A stretch of DNA of 64,000 nucleotides from Marinobacterium zhoushanense. GTDB taxonomy: Bacteria > Pseudomonadota > Gammaproteobacteria > Pseudomonadales > Balneatricaceae. Positions within the stretch are counted from its first letter, which is position 1. The number at the start of each line of letters is the position of its first letter. This document shows positions 19,361 to 29,289 of this stretch, piece after piece. The DNA lies in the NCBI RefSeq assembly GCF_014641945.1, contig NZ_BMIJ01000002.1, forward strand, positions 248,001 to 312,000, written 5' to 3'. A program made the position numbers and the translations under genes. Under the pieces are notes generated by a model that was not told the origin of the DNA, did not search any database, and saw nothing but the letters and a program-made list of their open reading frames with translations.

Positions 19361-19450
19361 TTGAGCAATCAGTCAGAGAGCGATTAGTAAGACGAGCAGC
19401 CTGACGGCTCAAACTGGACCGCATGCCTCGAATAATAAGAAAAAAACACC

Positions 19451-21334
19451 ATGACCGATCAGGCACTGAAAGAGCAAAACCACACAGAGGTGGTAGAGAA
19501 CTCCTGGGATCGCTGCCGCTCGTTCGGCCTCGACCACAACAGCACACCGACGCTGATTCAGCTCGGCACCGGCGAGCGCCGCGACCTGAAGGAGGAGCAC
19601 CGCTACCTGGTGCGCACTACCGACACCGAGGTGCTGCCCTTCTATGAGAACATCCTGTCGAACAGCAAATGCATGATCCTGCTGGCGGACAGCCGCGGCC
19701 AGGTACTGAACGGCTGGGGTGATCAGCGCTTCGTCGCACCGCAGCAGAAATCCTTTTTTCAGGAGGGCAGCAGCTGGGATGAGCGCTTCAACGGCACCAA
19801 TGCGATCGGCACCGCGATCGCCTCAGGCCAAGCGGTGCAGATTCAGCGTGATGAGCATTTCCTGAAAGCCAACCGCTTCATGATCGGCTCCGCGGCGCCG
19901 ATCTACGACACCAACCGCGATCTGCTCGGGGTGCTGGATATCTCCAGCGATGCCTACCTGCCGCAGGCCCATACCTTGGGGATGGTCAAACTGATGTCGC
20001 AGTCGATCGAGAATCGGCTGATCATGAAAACGTTCAGCAGTGAGCACTTCATGCTCACCTTCAACACCAACCTGGACAATATCGACAGCCAGTGGTCGGG
20101 CCTGATCGTGTTCACCGAAGAGGGCACTATCATCTCCGCCAACCGGCGCGCGGAGCTGCTGCTCGGGTACGACCTGGCACTGGCCGATGTATCGCAGATT
20201 TTTAACTGCCCGCTGCGAGAACTGAAGAATCATCCTGAGCTGCTGCCGCTGAAGCTGCAGACACCGAATCGCCACAATATGCATGCGGTGATCAAACGGC
20301 CGGCCGAGAAACCGATTCAGGCGGTGGACTACCGGAAGCAGCGCTCAGTATCGGCCGAAACTTTTGGGGAGATTACCCTGGACCGCATCGGCTATGGTGA
20401 CGAGCGCGTTGCCCGCTGCGTGCGGCAGGCGGAGCGGTTGATCGAGAAGGATATTCCGATCCTGATCCACGGCGAGACCGGCGTCGGCAAGGAGGTGTTC
20501 GTCAAGGCGCTGCATCAGCGCAGTTCACGTCGCCCACATGCACTGGTCGCGGTCAACTGCGCCGCGATACCCAGCGAACTGGTGGAGTCGGAGCTGTTCG
20601 GCTATGAGAAAGGCGCCTTTACCGGCGCCAGCACCAAAGGCGCTATCGGTCTGATCCGCAAGGCCCACAAGGGCACCCTGTTTCTGGACGAGATCGGCGA
20701 GATGCCACTGAAGGCGCAGGCGCGGCTGTTACGCGTGCTGCAAGAGCGCAAGGTGACGCCGCTGGGATCGACCGAGTCCTACCCGGTGAATATCAAACTG
20801 GTCTCCGCCACCAACCGCTGCCTGCGCGCCCAGGTGCAGGAGGGCGGCTTCCGCCAGGACCTGTACTACCGCGTCAGCGGCCTCAATCTCGAGCTGCCGC
20901 CGCTGCGCGAGCGCAGCGATCGCCGCACGCTATTCCAGCAGGTGCACCGCATGCACCGGGAGCCGCACCAGCAGGCTGAGCTGTCCGACGAGATCCTGAA
21001 CCTGTTCGAGCAGCACCCCTGGCCCGGCAATATCCGCCAGCTGATCAGCGTCCTGCAGATCGCCCTGGCGATGGCCGATGACGAACCGGTCGAGAGTTGG
21101 CATCTGCCCGACGACTTCTTTCACGATATACGGGAACAGACATCCTGGGAGGGGTCAGACCCCGAACCGGCAGTTGCGTCGGCGGCACCCGGCAGTGCCG
21201 ACAATGAGAGCCTGCTGGCCGAAACGCTGGTGGAATATAACCGCCTCGAAGGCAATATATCCCGTACTGCAAAACGGTTGGGGATCAGCCGGAATACGCT
21301 CTACAAACGACTTCGGGAACTGGGAGTCCGTTGA
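19451..21334 (+). CDS. Sigma-54 dependent enhancer-binding regulator (AcoR type)
   Basis: A 627-residue activator. A GAF-type sensor occupies roughly residues 60-190, a PAS-like segment about 205-260, the AAA+ domain about 318-540, and a Fis-type helix-turn-helix at the end (NISRTAKRLGISRNTLYKRL). Walker A GETGVGKE begins near residue 341 and the sigma-54 contact loop GAFTGA near 388; both are intact, so it should open sigma-54 holoenzyme. The layout is that of AcoR and related regulators of acetoin, alcohol and glycerol use. It is divergent from the glycerol ABC operon, which carries a sigma-54 promoter candidate. Control of that operon is the natural inference. Confidence 0.9.
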   Translation: MTDQALKEQNHTEVVENSWDRCRSFGLDHNSTPTLIQLGTGERRDLKEEHRYLVRTTDTEVLPFYENILSNSKCMILLADSRGQVLNGWGDQRFVAPQQKSFFQEGSSWDERFNGTNAIGTAIASGQAVQIQRDEHFLKANRFMIGSAAPIYDTNRDLLGVLDISSDAYLPQAHTLGMVKLMSQSIENRLIMKTFSSEHFMLTFNTNLDNIDSQWSGLIVFTEEGTIISANRRAELLLGYDLALADVSQIFNCPLRELKNHPELLPLKLQTPNRHNMHAVIKRPAEKPIQAVDYRKQRSVSAETFGEITLDRIGYGDERVARCVRQAERLIEKDIPILIHGETGVGKEVFVKALHQRSSRRPHALVAVNCAAIPSELVESELFGYEKGAFTGASTKGAIGLIRKAHKGTLFLDEIGEMPLKAQARLLRVLQERKVTPLGSTESYPVNIKLVSATNRCLRAQVQEGGFRQDLYYRVSGLNLELPPLRERSDRRTLFQQVHRMHREPHQQAELSDEILNLFEQHPWPGNIRQLISVLQIALAMADDEPVESWHLPDDFFHDIREQTSWEGSDPEPAVASAAPGSADNESLLAETLVEYNRLEGNISRTAKRLGISRNTLYKRLRELGVR

Positions 21335-21368
21335 AAACGACCCGCGTTGCCGGCACGGCGTTTTCAAC
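21330..21368. terminator. Stem-loop between convergent activator and glpK genes
   Basis: GTTGAAAACG (21330-21339) and CGTTTTCAAC (21359-21368) form a perfect ten-base stem that overlaps the stop codon of the activator gene. There is no T run after it in either direction. It could still act as a boundary for both convergent transcripts. Confidence 0.45.
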
Positions 21369-21393
21369 GGCTCGTTAACCTCAGCGCATCAAC

Positions 21394-22875
21394 TTACCTG
21401 CACTGCACCTTGGATACCGCCTGAGTCCAGCCATCGTACAGACGGTCGCGCTGCTCCTTGGACATCTTCGGCTCGAACCTGCGCTCGCACTGCCAGAGCT
21501 TCTCCAATGCTTCCAGCGATTCGAACACCCCCGCCTTCAGTCCCGCCAGATAGGCCGCGCCCAGTGCGGTGGTTTCGATGATCCGGGGCCGGTCGACGGT
21601 GGCCCCCAGGATATCGGACAGGTTCTGCAGCACCCAGTTGTTGGCCACCATGCCGCCATCGACGCGCAGCGCTACGGGACGTACGCCGTCGCGCTCCATC
21701 GCTTTCTGCAGATCCTTGGTCTGGTAGCACACCGACTGCAGTCCGGCGGTTACGATCTCCTTGATGCCGGTGTCACGGGTCAGACCGAAGATGGCGCCGC
21801 GGGCCTCAGGATCCCAATAGGGTGCACCGAGACCGGTAAAGGCCGGCACCAAGTAGACACCATGATCGACCGGGGTCTGCAGCGCCAACTGCTCGGTTTC
21901 CCCTGCCCCCTGAATCAACTGCAGGCCGTCACGCAGCCACTGGATGGTGGCCCCGGCGATAAAAATACTGCCCTCGAGGGCATAGGTCGGCCGACCATCG
22001 AGCCGGTAGGCAACGGTGGTCAACAGGCGGTGTTCGGACTTCAGCGCACGCAGGCCGGTATTGAGCACCAGGAAGCAACCGGTGCCGTAGGTACTCTTCG
22101 CCATCCCTTCATGGAAGCAGGTCTGACCGAACAGCGCCGCCTGCTGATCGCCGGCGACACCGTAGATCGGGATCGCCTGGCCGAGCAGATCGGCATCGAT
22201 CATGCCGAAATCGTCGGAGGAATCCATCACCTCCGGCAGCATACTGGCCGGAATATCGAACAGCTCCAGCAGTTCCGGATCCCACTGCTGGGTGTGGATA
22301 TTGAACAGCAGGGTACGGGATGCGTTGGTGGCGTCGGTGCGGTGCACCCTGCCCTTGGTCAGGTGCCAGAGCAGAAAGCTGTCCACTGTGCCGAAGGCCA
22401 GTTCGCCACGCTCCGCTCTTTCCCGTGCGCCCGGTACCTCGTTGAGGATCCAGCGTACCTTGGTACCTGAGAAGTAGGGATCAATCAGCAAGCCGGTCTT
22501 GTCGTTGATCATCGACTCCAGCCCTTCCGCTTTCAGGCTTTCGCAGTACTTCGACGTGCGTCGATCCTGCCAGACGATGGCGTTGTAGAGCGGTTCGCCG
22601 GTATGTCGGTCCCAGACGATGGTCGTCTCACGCTGGTTGGTGATACCGGCGGCACGGATCTGGCCCGGTTCTATACCGGCACCCTCAATAACCTGACGGC
22701 AGGTCTCGATCACCGATTGCCAGATCTGCGCGGGATCATGCTCAACCCAGCCGTCCTGAGGGAAATGCTGGGAAAACTCCTGCTGGCTGGTGTGAAAGAT
22801 CTGCCCGGAGGTGGTGAAGAGGATGGCACGGGAGCTCGTAGTGCCCTGATCGATTGCCAGTAGATACTCAGTCAT
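21394..22875 (-). CDS. glpK: Glycerol kinase
   Basis: A 493-residue FGGY-family kinase that phosphorylates glycerol to sn-glycerol 3-phosphate with ATP in the cytoplasm. It opens with [16 protein letters not shown] (phosphate 1 motif). The glycerol-site region [14 protein letters not shown], the segment TYGTGCF and the C-terminal FGGY signature region [13 protein letters not shown] are all present. Length is standard. It lies on the minus strand, opposite to glpR and glpD, with a GlpR-like half-operator in front of it. The identification is certain. Confidence 0.98.
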   Translation of the reverse strand: MTEYLLAIDQGTTSSRAILFTTSGQIFHTSQQEFSQHFPQDGWVEHDPAQIWQSVIETCRQVIEGAGIEPGQIRAAGITNQRETTIVWDRHTGEPLYNAIVWQDRRTSKYCESLKAEGLESMINDKTGLLIDPYFSGTKVRWILNEVPGARERAERGELAFGTVDSFLLWHLTKGRVHRTDATNASRTLLFNIHTQQWDPELLELFDIPASMLPEVMDSSDDFGMIDADLLGQAIPIYGVAGDQQAALFGQTCFHEGMAKSTYGTGCFLVLNTGLRALKSEHRLLTTVAYRLDGRPTYALEGSIFIAGATIQWLRDGLQLIQGAGETEQLALQTPVDHGVYLVPAFTGLGAPYWDPEARGAIFGLTRDTGIKEIVTAGLQSVCYQTKDLQKAMERDGVRPVALRVDGGMVANNWVLQNLSDILGATVDRPRIIETTALGAAYLAGLKAGVFESLEALEKLWQCERRFEPKMSKEQRDRLYDGWTQAVSKVQCR

Positions 22876-22896
22876 GGTCCGACCCGCTTATTCTAA

Positions 22897-22919
22897 AATG
22901 TTCTTTTTTTTTCGCATTC
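22897..22919. promoter_or_regulatory. GlpR operator-like half-site upstream of glpK
   Basis: The sequence AATGTTC followed by a T run and CGCATT resembles the GlpR consensus (WATKTTCG-WWWW-CGAACATW): the AATGTTC half is good and the other half is degenerate. It lies 22-44 bases upstream of the glpK start, a place suited to repression. Confidence 0.4.
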
Positions 22920-23142
22920 TTACCAGTTTGCACCTAAAAACCAAGGAAAATTTTTCCTCGATTCACCGCCCCCTACTTTTCTAAGGCCGAAATCTCGCCT
23001 CCTTTCTTATGCCAACCTACTGATTCTGTGCGACAATTAGCCAACGAGCGGAGAGAGGTCGAGCAACCGGCTTTCGAGCGCACTCACGAATCTATCCGTT
23101 TATGCAGCATCGTTCATGTAGCCAAGGAGTCACCATTCAATC

Positions 23143-23901
23143 ATGGCACAAAGACACCGGCAGGATCTGATATTCGAAAAGGTCCAACAGGCCGGCTTCG
23201 TCACCATCGACGAGCTGGTCGAGTGTTTCCAGGTTACCCCGCAGACCATCCGCCGCGACCTTAATCAACTGGCCAAGGACAACCGGATTCAGCGCCACCA
23301 CGGCGGTGCCAGCGCCGAGTCCAGCACCCAGAATCTGGCCTATCAGACGCGCAAGATCATGACCCTGGAAGCCAAGGAGAAGATCGCCGCCGAGCTGGTG
23401 AAGATGATCCCGAACGGTGCCTCGCTGTTCATCAACATCGGTACGACTACGGAAACCATCGCCCGTGCACTCCTCAATCATCGCGACCTGCGGGTGGTGA
23501 CCAATAATCTTCACGTCGCGTCGATCCTGAGCCCCAAGGAGGACTTTACAGTGATCATCGCCAGCGGCGAAGTTCGCAGCCGGGACGGCGGTATCGTCGG
23601 TGAAGCGACGCGCGACTTCATCAATCAGTTCCAGATGGACTTCGGTATCATCGGAATCAGCGGCATACACAGCGACGGCACCCTGCTCGATTACGATTAC
23701 CGTGAAGTACGCGTGGCCCAGGCGATCATCACCAACTCGCGCCAGGTATTGCTGGCGGCGGACCACACCAAATTCGGTCGTAACGCCATGGTACGCCTCG
23801 GTAATATCACCCAGGCGGACCATCTCTTTACCGACCAGCGCCCCCCCAACGGTATCTGCAAGCTATTGGCGGAAAATCAGGTCGAGCTTCATATCGTCTG
23901 A
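23143..23901 (+). CDS. glpR: Glycerol-3-phosphate regulon repressor (DeoR family)
   Basis: A 252-residue DeoR-family repressor. The N-terminal helix-turn-helix is FVTIDELVECFQVTPQTIRR at about residues 17-36, followed by the DeoR hinge RIQRHHGGA. The C-terminal phosphosugar-sensing domain contains IGTTTETIARAL and the GVSGI-like IGISGIHSDGTLLDYD. In the family, glycerol 3-phosphate releases the protein from DNA. It is encoded between divergent glpK and co-directional glpD, the common arrangement in pseudomonads, with operator-like sites in front of both. Confidence 0.95.
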   Translation: MAQRHRQDLIFEKVQQAGFVTIDELVECFQVTPQTIRRDLNQLAKDNRIQRHHGGASAESSTQNLAYQTRKIMTLEAKEKIAAELVKMIPNGASLFINIGTTTETIARALLNHRDLRVVTNNLHVASILSPKEDFTVIIASGEVRSRDGGIVGEATRDFINQFQMDFGIIGISGIHSDGTLLDYDYREVRVAQAIITNSRQVLLAADHTKFGRNAMVRLGNITQADHLFTDQRPPNGICKLLAENQVELHIV

Positions 23902-23915
23902 TACCGGTTTCGCCG

Positions 23916-23940
23916 CCGGGCTGCGCATACGGCAGCCCGG
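23916..23940 (+). terminator. Stem-loop after glpR
   Basis: CCGGGCTGC (23916-23924) pairs perfectly with GCAGCCCGG (23932-23940) around a seven-base loop. No T run follows. It could be a weak or factor-assisted terminator, or an mRNA-stability element. Confidence 0.45.
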
Positions 23941-24057
23941 ATCCGCACCTTCGGGCACCTGAACGCTCGAGCAATCTTTATCCACCGACCTGCCAGCATA
24001 CGGAGACACTCATCTTCGTGTAAGAATAATTTCATCACAAAAAATATTCGTTTTTGA

Positions 24058-24087
24058 TTGATTATTTTCGTATTCGAACACTATAGT
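24058..24087 (+). promoter_or_regulatory. glpD: Promoter of glpD with overlapping GlpR operator
   Basis: A -35 TTGATT (24058-24063) and -10 TATAGT (24082-24087) are 18 bases apart. The spacer carries ATTTTCG-TATT-CGAACACT (24064-24082), nearly a full match to the GlpR operator consensus. A second half-site, AATATTCG, is at 24043-24050. Repressor bound here would block polymerase. Confidence 0.65.
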
Positions 24088-24174
24088 AACAACAGCAACG
24101 CAAGGCACTCTTTTCAATCGGGTATAGATCCAGACTCCGGCTGACGGCCTGGTCTGGCGTGGAGACTCCAAAGC

Positions 24175-25698
24175 ATGACGTCGATTACAGCGATTCAGGA
24201 CCTCATTGTTGTCGGTGGCGGCGTAAACGGTGCCGGTATTGCTATGGATGCAGCCGGACGCGACCTGAAGGTGATGCTGTGCGAGATGAGCGACCTCGCC
24301 TCAGCCACCTCGTCCAACAGCAGTAAACTGATCCATGGCGGCCTGCGCTACCTGGAGCATTACGAGTTCCGCCTGGTGCGCGAAGCGCTGGCTGAACGTG
24401 AGGCACTGCTGCGTAACGCCCCCCATATCATGTGGCCGCTGCGCTTTCGCCTGCCGCACCGTCCCCATTTGCGCCCGGCCTGGATGATTCGCGCCGGCCT
24501 GTTCCTGTATGACCACCTGGCCAAACGGGAGCTGCTACCCGGCTCCCACGGCATAGGATTCGCAACCGACTCACCGCTGGCCAGCCATATCACACGGGGA
24601 TTCGAATATTCCGACGGCTGGGTCGACGATGCCCGGTTGGTAGTATTGCTGGCGAAGGCCGCCGAGGAGAAAGGCGCCGAGATTCGCACCCGCTGCCGCT
24701 GCGTCAAAGCCCGGCGTGAAAACGAACTCTGGGCCGTCACCCTGCGCGACGAAAACACCGGCCGCCAGGAAACCCGGTATAGCCGAGCCCTGGTCAACGC
24801 CAGTGGTCCCTGGGTCAGTAAGCTGTTTGAAGAGACCATGGCAAGCCGGCCGCCAAAGCAGATCCGCATGGTCAAGGGCAGCCATATTGTGGTGCCACGC
24901 ATTCACGACGAGCCCGAAGCCTATATCCTGCAGAACGAAGATAGCCGTATCGTGTTTGTCATCCCCTATGAGGATAACTTCTCACTGATCGGCACCACGG
25001 ACGTCGACTACGCGGGAGATCCGAGCGCCGCGGAGATCTCGCTGGAAGAAGCCGACTATCTGATCTCGGTGGTCAACGATCACTTCAAGCACCAGATCAG
25101 CCACAGCGACATCGTCTACACATACTCCGGCGTACGCCCGTTGATGGATGAAGAGGGTGGCGCGGCGCAAAAAGCCACTCGCGACTACACCTTCGAGGTG
25201 GATGCTGGTCCCGGCCGGGCTCCGCTGCTGTCGGTATTCGGGGGCAAGATCACCACCTACCGTAAGCTGGCGCAGGCCGCCACCGACGCAATCTGCAAAT
25301 ATTTCCCGGAAGCGGGTCCAGCCTGGACCAAGAGCGCCACACTGCCCGGCGGTAACTTCGAGACCCAACAGAGCCTGCAGGCAGCCTTGGCGCGCCAGTT
25401 CCCCTGGCTGCCTCTGGCGTTGGCACGCCGTTTCACACGTACCTACGGCACCCTCAGCCATCAGATTCTGGACGGCTGCCGCTCACTGGAAGACCTCGGC
25501 CCCTCCTTCGGTGCCAGCCTGCATCAGCGTGAAGTAGACTACCTGGTCGAGCATGAATGGGCGCAGTCGGTGGACGATATCATCTGGCGCCGCACCCGTC
25601 TGGGACTCTACCTGCAAGCCGGTGAGCGTGAAAAGCTCGCCAATTATCTGGACAGAGTATTCGGCAGACAACAGAAAACGATGATGCTATCTAAATAG
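24175..25698 (+). CDS. glpD: Aerobic glycerol-3-phosphate dehydrogenase
   Basis: A 507-residue FAD enzyme that oxidises sn-glycerol 3-phosphate to dihydroxyacetone phosphate and passes electrons to membrane quinones. The FAD motif VVGGGVNGAGIAMDAAGR starts at about residue 13. The family signatures SATSSNSSKLIHGGLRYLE and, further on, SGVRPL and FGGKITTYRKLA are present. Length matches E. coli GlpD, which is a peripheral inner-membrane protein. It follows glpR and has its own promoter with a GlpR operator. The identification is certain. Confidence 0.98.
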   Translation: MTSITAIQDLIVVGGGVNGAGIAMDAAGRDLKVMLCEMSDLASATSSNSSKLIHGGLRYLEHYEFRLVREALAEREALLRNAPHIMWPLRFRLPHRPHLRPAWMIRAGLFLYDHLAKRELLPGSHGIGFATDSPLASHITRGFEYSDGWVDDARLVVLLAKAAEEKGAEIRTRCRCVKARRENELWAVTLRDENTGRQETRYSRALVNASGPWVSKLFEETMASRPPKQIRMVKGSHIVVPRIHDEPEAYILQNEDSRIVFVIPYEDNFSLIGTTDVDYAGDPSAAEISLEEADYLISVVNDHFKHQISHSDIVYTYSGVRPLMDEEGGAAQKATRDYTFEVDAGPGRAPLLSVFGGKITTYRKLAQAATDAICKYFPEAGPAWTKSATLPGGNFETQQSLQAALARQFPWLPLALARRFTRTYGTLSHQILDGCRSLEDLGPSFGASLHQREVDYLVEHEWAQSVDDIIWRRTRLGLYLQAGEREKLANYLDRVFGRQQKTMMLSK

Positions 25699-25701
25699 GA
25701 A

Positions 25702-25732
25702 GATCGGCTGGCCCTCTCCAGGCCAGCCGATC
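25702..25732. terminator. Hairpin between convergent glpD and Tim44-like genes
   Basis: A perfect 12-base stem GATCGGCTGGCC / GGCCAGCCGATC (25702-25713 with 25721-25732) encloses a seven-base loop directly after the glpD stop. T runs are poor on both sides. The position between convergent genes supports a terminator role. Confidence 0.6.
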
Positions 25733-25768
25733 GGTTAGCGGTGATAGCCCAGGCTATCGACGCGAGGA

Positions 25769-26650
25769 TTATTTGGGCTGTTCGATACCAACGATGAACC
25801 AGTCGGCGTTCTCCACCGACATGTCGCGGCTCAGGTGCCAGATCTCGCTGAACTCGGCAGTGTCACCCTGCTCCTCTTCACGCAGCCAGCCGTAGAAGTG
25901 CAGGCTGACGACGACCTGGTTCTGTTCGTCGATGAAGTTGATCAGGTCCGCCATCACCGACACCACTTCGGTGTGCTGACGCTCCGGGAAACGGGCACGC
26001 TGCGCCTTCAGCTCTTCGAACAGTTCGGCCGAGGTGTAGCTACGGATCTCATCCCAGTTGCTGTCGTCCCAGGCTTTCTGCAGCGCGCTGAAATGGTTGC
26101 AGGCCTGATCGAGAAACGCTTTCTTGTTGAACCACTCCGGCAGTTTCAGCTCCGGCTCGGCCAGTGCACTGCCGATACCAGCGTCGTAGATCGGCGGTTG
26201 GGGTACCTCGGTCTGGGCGCGCCATTGCGTATTCTGCTCCTGGCCTGAGTTCCCCACTCCAGCATAGGCGGTTTGTGTCTGGCGCCGCCCGGAAAACAGC
26301 TTGAACAGCACAAAACCGATCAGGCCGAAGATCAGGATATCCATCAGTTGGATCCCTTCGAACGCTCCGCCGAAGAACAGCGCCCCCAGCAGACCACCGG
26401 CCAGCAAACCGCCCATCAAACCGCCAAAACCACTGCGACGCGGTGCGGTCGCGGTACCGGTCTGGGTGGGCGATGTGGTGGTCTGAGCATCCTGCTGCTT
26501 GTTGTAAGTGGGTGAAGGCGCCACCTTCTTCGGTGCGGTGTAGGTCTTACCCAGGGTGAAGCCACCGCCAAGACGCTTGGCTTGAGCCTCTTCCATCGGG
26601 ATCAGGAAGCTGAGCAGGATAACGAAAATGCTGGTAGTCAGGGTTCGCAT
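25769..26650 (-). CDS. Tim44-like domain protein
   Basis: A 293-residue protein with an N-terminal signal-like helix (cleavage expected near AQA-K), a low-complexity linker rich in Thr, Pro and Gln, and a Gly-rich hydrophobic segment at about residues 75-120 with one or two membrane passes. The C-terminal Tim44/MBA1 domain (about 165-293) includes FLDQACNHFSALQKAWDDSNW and the closing WFIVGIEQ. Bacterial members of this fold are common in Gammaproteobacteria and mostly uncharacterised. In mitochondria Tim44 tethers the import motor. It converges on glpD and stands alone. Confidence 0.88.
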   Translation of the reverse strand: MRTLTTSIFVILLSFLIPMEEAQAKRLGGGFTLGKTYTAPKKVAPSPTYNKQQDAQTTTSPTQTGTATAPRRSGFGGLMGGLLAGGLLGALFFGGAFEGIQLMDILIFGLIGFVLFKLFSGRRQTQTAYAGVGNSGQEQNTQWRAQTEVPQPPIYDAGIGSALAEPELKLPEWFNKKAFLDQACNHFSALQKAWDDSNWDEIRSYTSAELFEELKAQRARFPERQHTEVVSVMADLINFIDEQNQVVVSLHFYGWLREEEQGDTAEFSEIWHLSRDMSVENADWFIVGIEQPK

Positions 26651-26688
26651 TGAAGCTCCTTTAGAGTTTCTTTGTGTCCATCACGCCC

Positions 26689-27588
26689 TCACGAGCGTTT
26701 GGGTTGCAGCTTACCGATTGTTTTCGACAAAGTCGCCAAATAGATGCCGATGAATATGAGCAGCATGCCCAGGGCATGGTAGAGCTGCAGCGTTTCGTCG
26801 AGAAACAGCACCGATAGCAGCACGCCGAACAGCGGCATCAGGTGGATGAATAGACCGGCGCGGGCCGCCCCCAGTTCCGCAACACCTCGGTTCCAGAACA
26901 GGTAGGAGAGGATCGACGGGAAAATCGCCATATAGGCCACCGCCGACAGCACCAGGGGAGACCAGGTCAGTGTAAGCTCGCCCTGCTGCTCGTTTAGCGC
27001 GAAGGGTAGCAATGCCAGCACACCGATCAGCACATTGCAGGCGAACAGGGTGAATCCATCCAGCTCTTTCGGCCGCCAACGCAGGGCCAGTGAATACAGC
27101 GACCAGGTCAGCACCGCCGCACCGATCCAGATATCTCCCGGGTTAAAGCTCAGGTTCAGCAGCATCTGCAAATCGGCCCTGGTGATCAACACTGCGACAC
27201 CTGCAATCGAGACCACCACACCCAACCACTGACGCGCGGTTGTCGGCTCACGCAGCATGATGGCGCTTAACAGCAATATCACCACCGGAATCGCCGACTG
27301 CATCAACGCGGCATTGGAGGCGGTGGTGTCCTGCAAGCCGATGTAGAGAAAGGTATTGAAGTTGGCGACACTGAGAATCGACAGTACCAGCAGCATCGGC
27401 AGGTGTCTGAACAGAACGCCCCGCTGCCGCCACAGACGTGGCAGCGCCCACGGCAGGATCAGCACCAGCACCAACGTCCAGCGTAGCAACGCCAGCGTCA
27501 CCGGCTCGATATCCGCGTGAATAGCGCGGGCGCTGACCAGGTTACCGGCCCAGAACAGTATCGTCAGCGAGAGCAGCAGGTAGGCCAT
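26689..27588 (-). CDS. EamA/DMT family permease
   Basis: A 299-residue inner-membrane transporter with ten predicted helices arranged as two EamA repeats (about residues 1-135 and 145-285). It shows the typical NLVSARAIHADIEP opening and the LLAxxxLGEPLT-like segment ILSAIMLREPTTARQWLGV. Substrates in this superfamily are metabolites such as amino acids or nucleosides; none can be named. Its ATG overlaps the stop of the upstream K+ channel gene by one base (TGATG), so the two are co-translated. Confidence 0.9.
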   Translation of the reverse strand: MAYLLLSLTILFWAGNLVSARAIHADIEPVTLALLRWTLVLVLILPWALPRLWRQRGVLFRHLPMLLVLSILSVANFNTFLYIGLQDTTASNAALMQSAIPVVILLLSAIMLREPTTARQWLGVVVSIAGVAVLITRADLQMLLNLSFNPGDIWIGAAVLTWSLYSLALRWRPKELDGFTLFACNVLIGVLALLPFALNEQQGELTLTWSPLVLSAVAYMAIFPSILSYLFWNRGVAELGAARAGLFIHLMPLFGVLLSVLFLDETLQLYHALGMLLIFIGIYLATLSKTIGKLQPKRS

Positions 27589-29285
27589 CAGTTTTGCACT
27601 CGACCGCTTATCCAGCGCTGGATCGCGCTTTGCGTGGCATCCTCACCGGTGAGAATAAAGTGCAGGGTGTTGTAGTTGTGCGTGGTCCACTCAAACTTAG
27701 TCAGGTCCCGTTTGCGGCCACAGAACAGTATCTCGTCACCCGGTTCAACTAGCGTCAACTCTCCCGGCAGCGCTTTCACGTCACCATTTCGACGCAACAT
27801 CAGTGGAAAGCACTCCAGCGTCTCGCGCCGGTCGTGGGGGTTTTTCAGCAGTGAAATCAGCTTAACCTCTACCCCCTCATCGAGCTTGCATTGGATCGCC
27901 GGTGCGGAGGATTCATCGATTCGGATCGAACGACTCTCCAGCGCCTCGTCTCCGACCGTAGCGTTCATCCGGTTGACCAGGGTGTGAGCCCAGACCTCAT
28001 CCTGCTGCATCAGGTGATCCAGAAACACGGACATCAGCGGAATCTTCAACCGAGCCAGGATCTGCGCGGCGATGATCTTCCCAGGCTGCATGATGAAGTC
28101 GCAGCGGGAGTTGGCAAACACCAGCTCATTGGCGCTCAGGTTCTGGCGCACCACCGTGGTCAGCTTCGGGTTTAGCTCCCGCGCGGTCATGATGATCGAC
28201 AGGTTGTCGGCATCGTTCGCGGTACCGGCAACGACGCCGACCGCACTCTCAACTCCTGCCTGCTGCAGGGTGATCGCCTCGGTGCCGATACCGAGCACCG
28301 CACTGCTCATGCCCCTGATGCTGTCCGGGTTGGGATCGATAACGGTGATCTCGGTGCCCTCCTGCTGCAGGTTGCGGGCGATATTGCGACCAAAGCGGCC
28401 GTAGCCACAGATGATCCAGCGTCCCTTTTCACGGCGATAGACACTGGCGAGGCTGCGATGCTCGGGATTCATCAACCAGTCGTACACCAGATGACGGTGG
28501 GGACTGTGGGCGGCGAGCGCGACATACTCGGCATAGGAGCGGAACGGGTCGACAATCATGTCGGTACCGAAGGAGGCCAGGTTGGCGCTGGTGATATCGT
28601 TCTCCGAACGACTGATCACCAGCCGCTTGGGCATCAACACCTTGCTGGCAATGGCGATGGCCAGATTCACGTTGTCGCTGTTGGTCAACGCCAGTACACC
28701 GACGCAGTGTGGGTTCTGCAGCCCCGCATAGTCTAGGATATCGGGCAGCGATGCATCGGCGCACAACGCCGGTACCGGCATCACCAGCCCATCCAGCTCC
28801 AGTGAATCGATCCTCTCCTGATCGATATCCACCACCACCGCCCTCACGCCATGATCGATCAGCTCCCGTACCACGTGATTGCCGGTAACACCGTAGCCAC
28901 ACACCAGGTAGAAGCGCTCGTGCAGACCGCGAACTTCCCGCACGAAGGTACGCAAGCGCCGCAGACGGATAAAGCCGGAATCCTGAAACACGGTCAGTGT
29001 GGTGCCGATACCGTAAAGCCAGGCCACCACGGAGGAGTAGATGGTTACCAGCGTCCACATCCGCTGGGCGCCGGTGAACTCATAGGGGATCTCACCGAAT
29101 CCGATGGTCGAGCCCATGAACGAGACAAAGTAGAAGGCGTGGAAAAAATCCATGTGCCAGACGTTGCCGGCGTCGTCACGTCCCGGGATCAGCGTGAAAC
29201 CCAGCACCGCCACAGCGTATACCACGATCAGCGTGATCAGCGGCACGCGCAGACGGCGCAACAGCACATAGAGGATATCGTTCAT
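27588..29285 (-). CDS. Potassium channel protein with two TrkA-N/RCK domains
   Basis: A 565-residue ion channel. Two transmembrane helices flank a pore loop with the selectivity filter TIGFG at residues 60-64 (the classical filter is TVGYG). Two RCK/TrkA-N nucleotide-binding modules follow, with Rossmann loops VCGYGVTGNHV near residue 125 and ICGYGRFGRNI near 296. A TrkA-C-like domain closes the chain. Members gate K+ flow in response to NAD(H), nucleotides or Ca2+. It is preceded at four bases by a DUF6394 membrane-protein gene, a pairing that suggests a shared complex or regulation. Confidence 0.9.
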   Translation of the reverse strand: MNDILYVLLRRLRVPLITLIVVYAVAVLGFTLIPGRDDAGNVWHMDFFHAFYFVSFMGSTIGFGEIPYEFTGAQRMWTLVTIYSSVVAWLYGIGTTLTVFQDSGFIRLRRLRTFVREVRGLHERFYLVCGYGVTGNHVVRELIDHGVRAVVVDIDQERIDSLELDGLVMPVPALCADASLPDILDYAGLQNPHCVGVLALTNSDNVNLAIAIASKVLMPKRLVISRSENDITSANLASFGTDMIVDPFRSYAEYVALAAHSPHRHLVYDWLMNPEHRSLASVYRREKGRWIICGYGRFGRNIARNLQQEGTEITVIDPNPDSIRGMSSAVLGIGTEAITLQQAGVESAVGVVAGTANDADNLSIIMTARELNPKLTTVVRQNLSANELVFANSRCDFIMQPGKIIAAQILARLKIPLMSVFLDHLMQQDEVWAHTLVNRMNATVGDEALESRSIRIDESSAPAIQCKLDEGVEVKLISLLKNPHDRRETLECFPLMLRRNGDVKALPGELTLVEPGDEILFCGRKRDLTKFEWTTHNYNTLHFILTGEDATQSAIQRWISGRVQN

Positions 29286-29289
29286 CGAA

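Larger units (their letters stand above)
19079..19450. other. Divergent intergenic region between glpS and the sigma-54 activator gene
   Basis: No gene is convincing here. The region is AT-rich in the middle and contains a sigma-54 type promoter facing glpS, TTCG-type half-sites, and a cluster of TTGAACAC repeats towards the activator gene. These are listed separately. Confidence 0.7.

Noticed and set aside
19157..19387. A 76-codon open frame between glpS and the activator gene
   Set aside because: It covers the promoter and repeat cluster, has no ribosome binding site, and its composition reflects the AT-rich control DNA.
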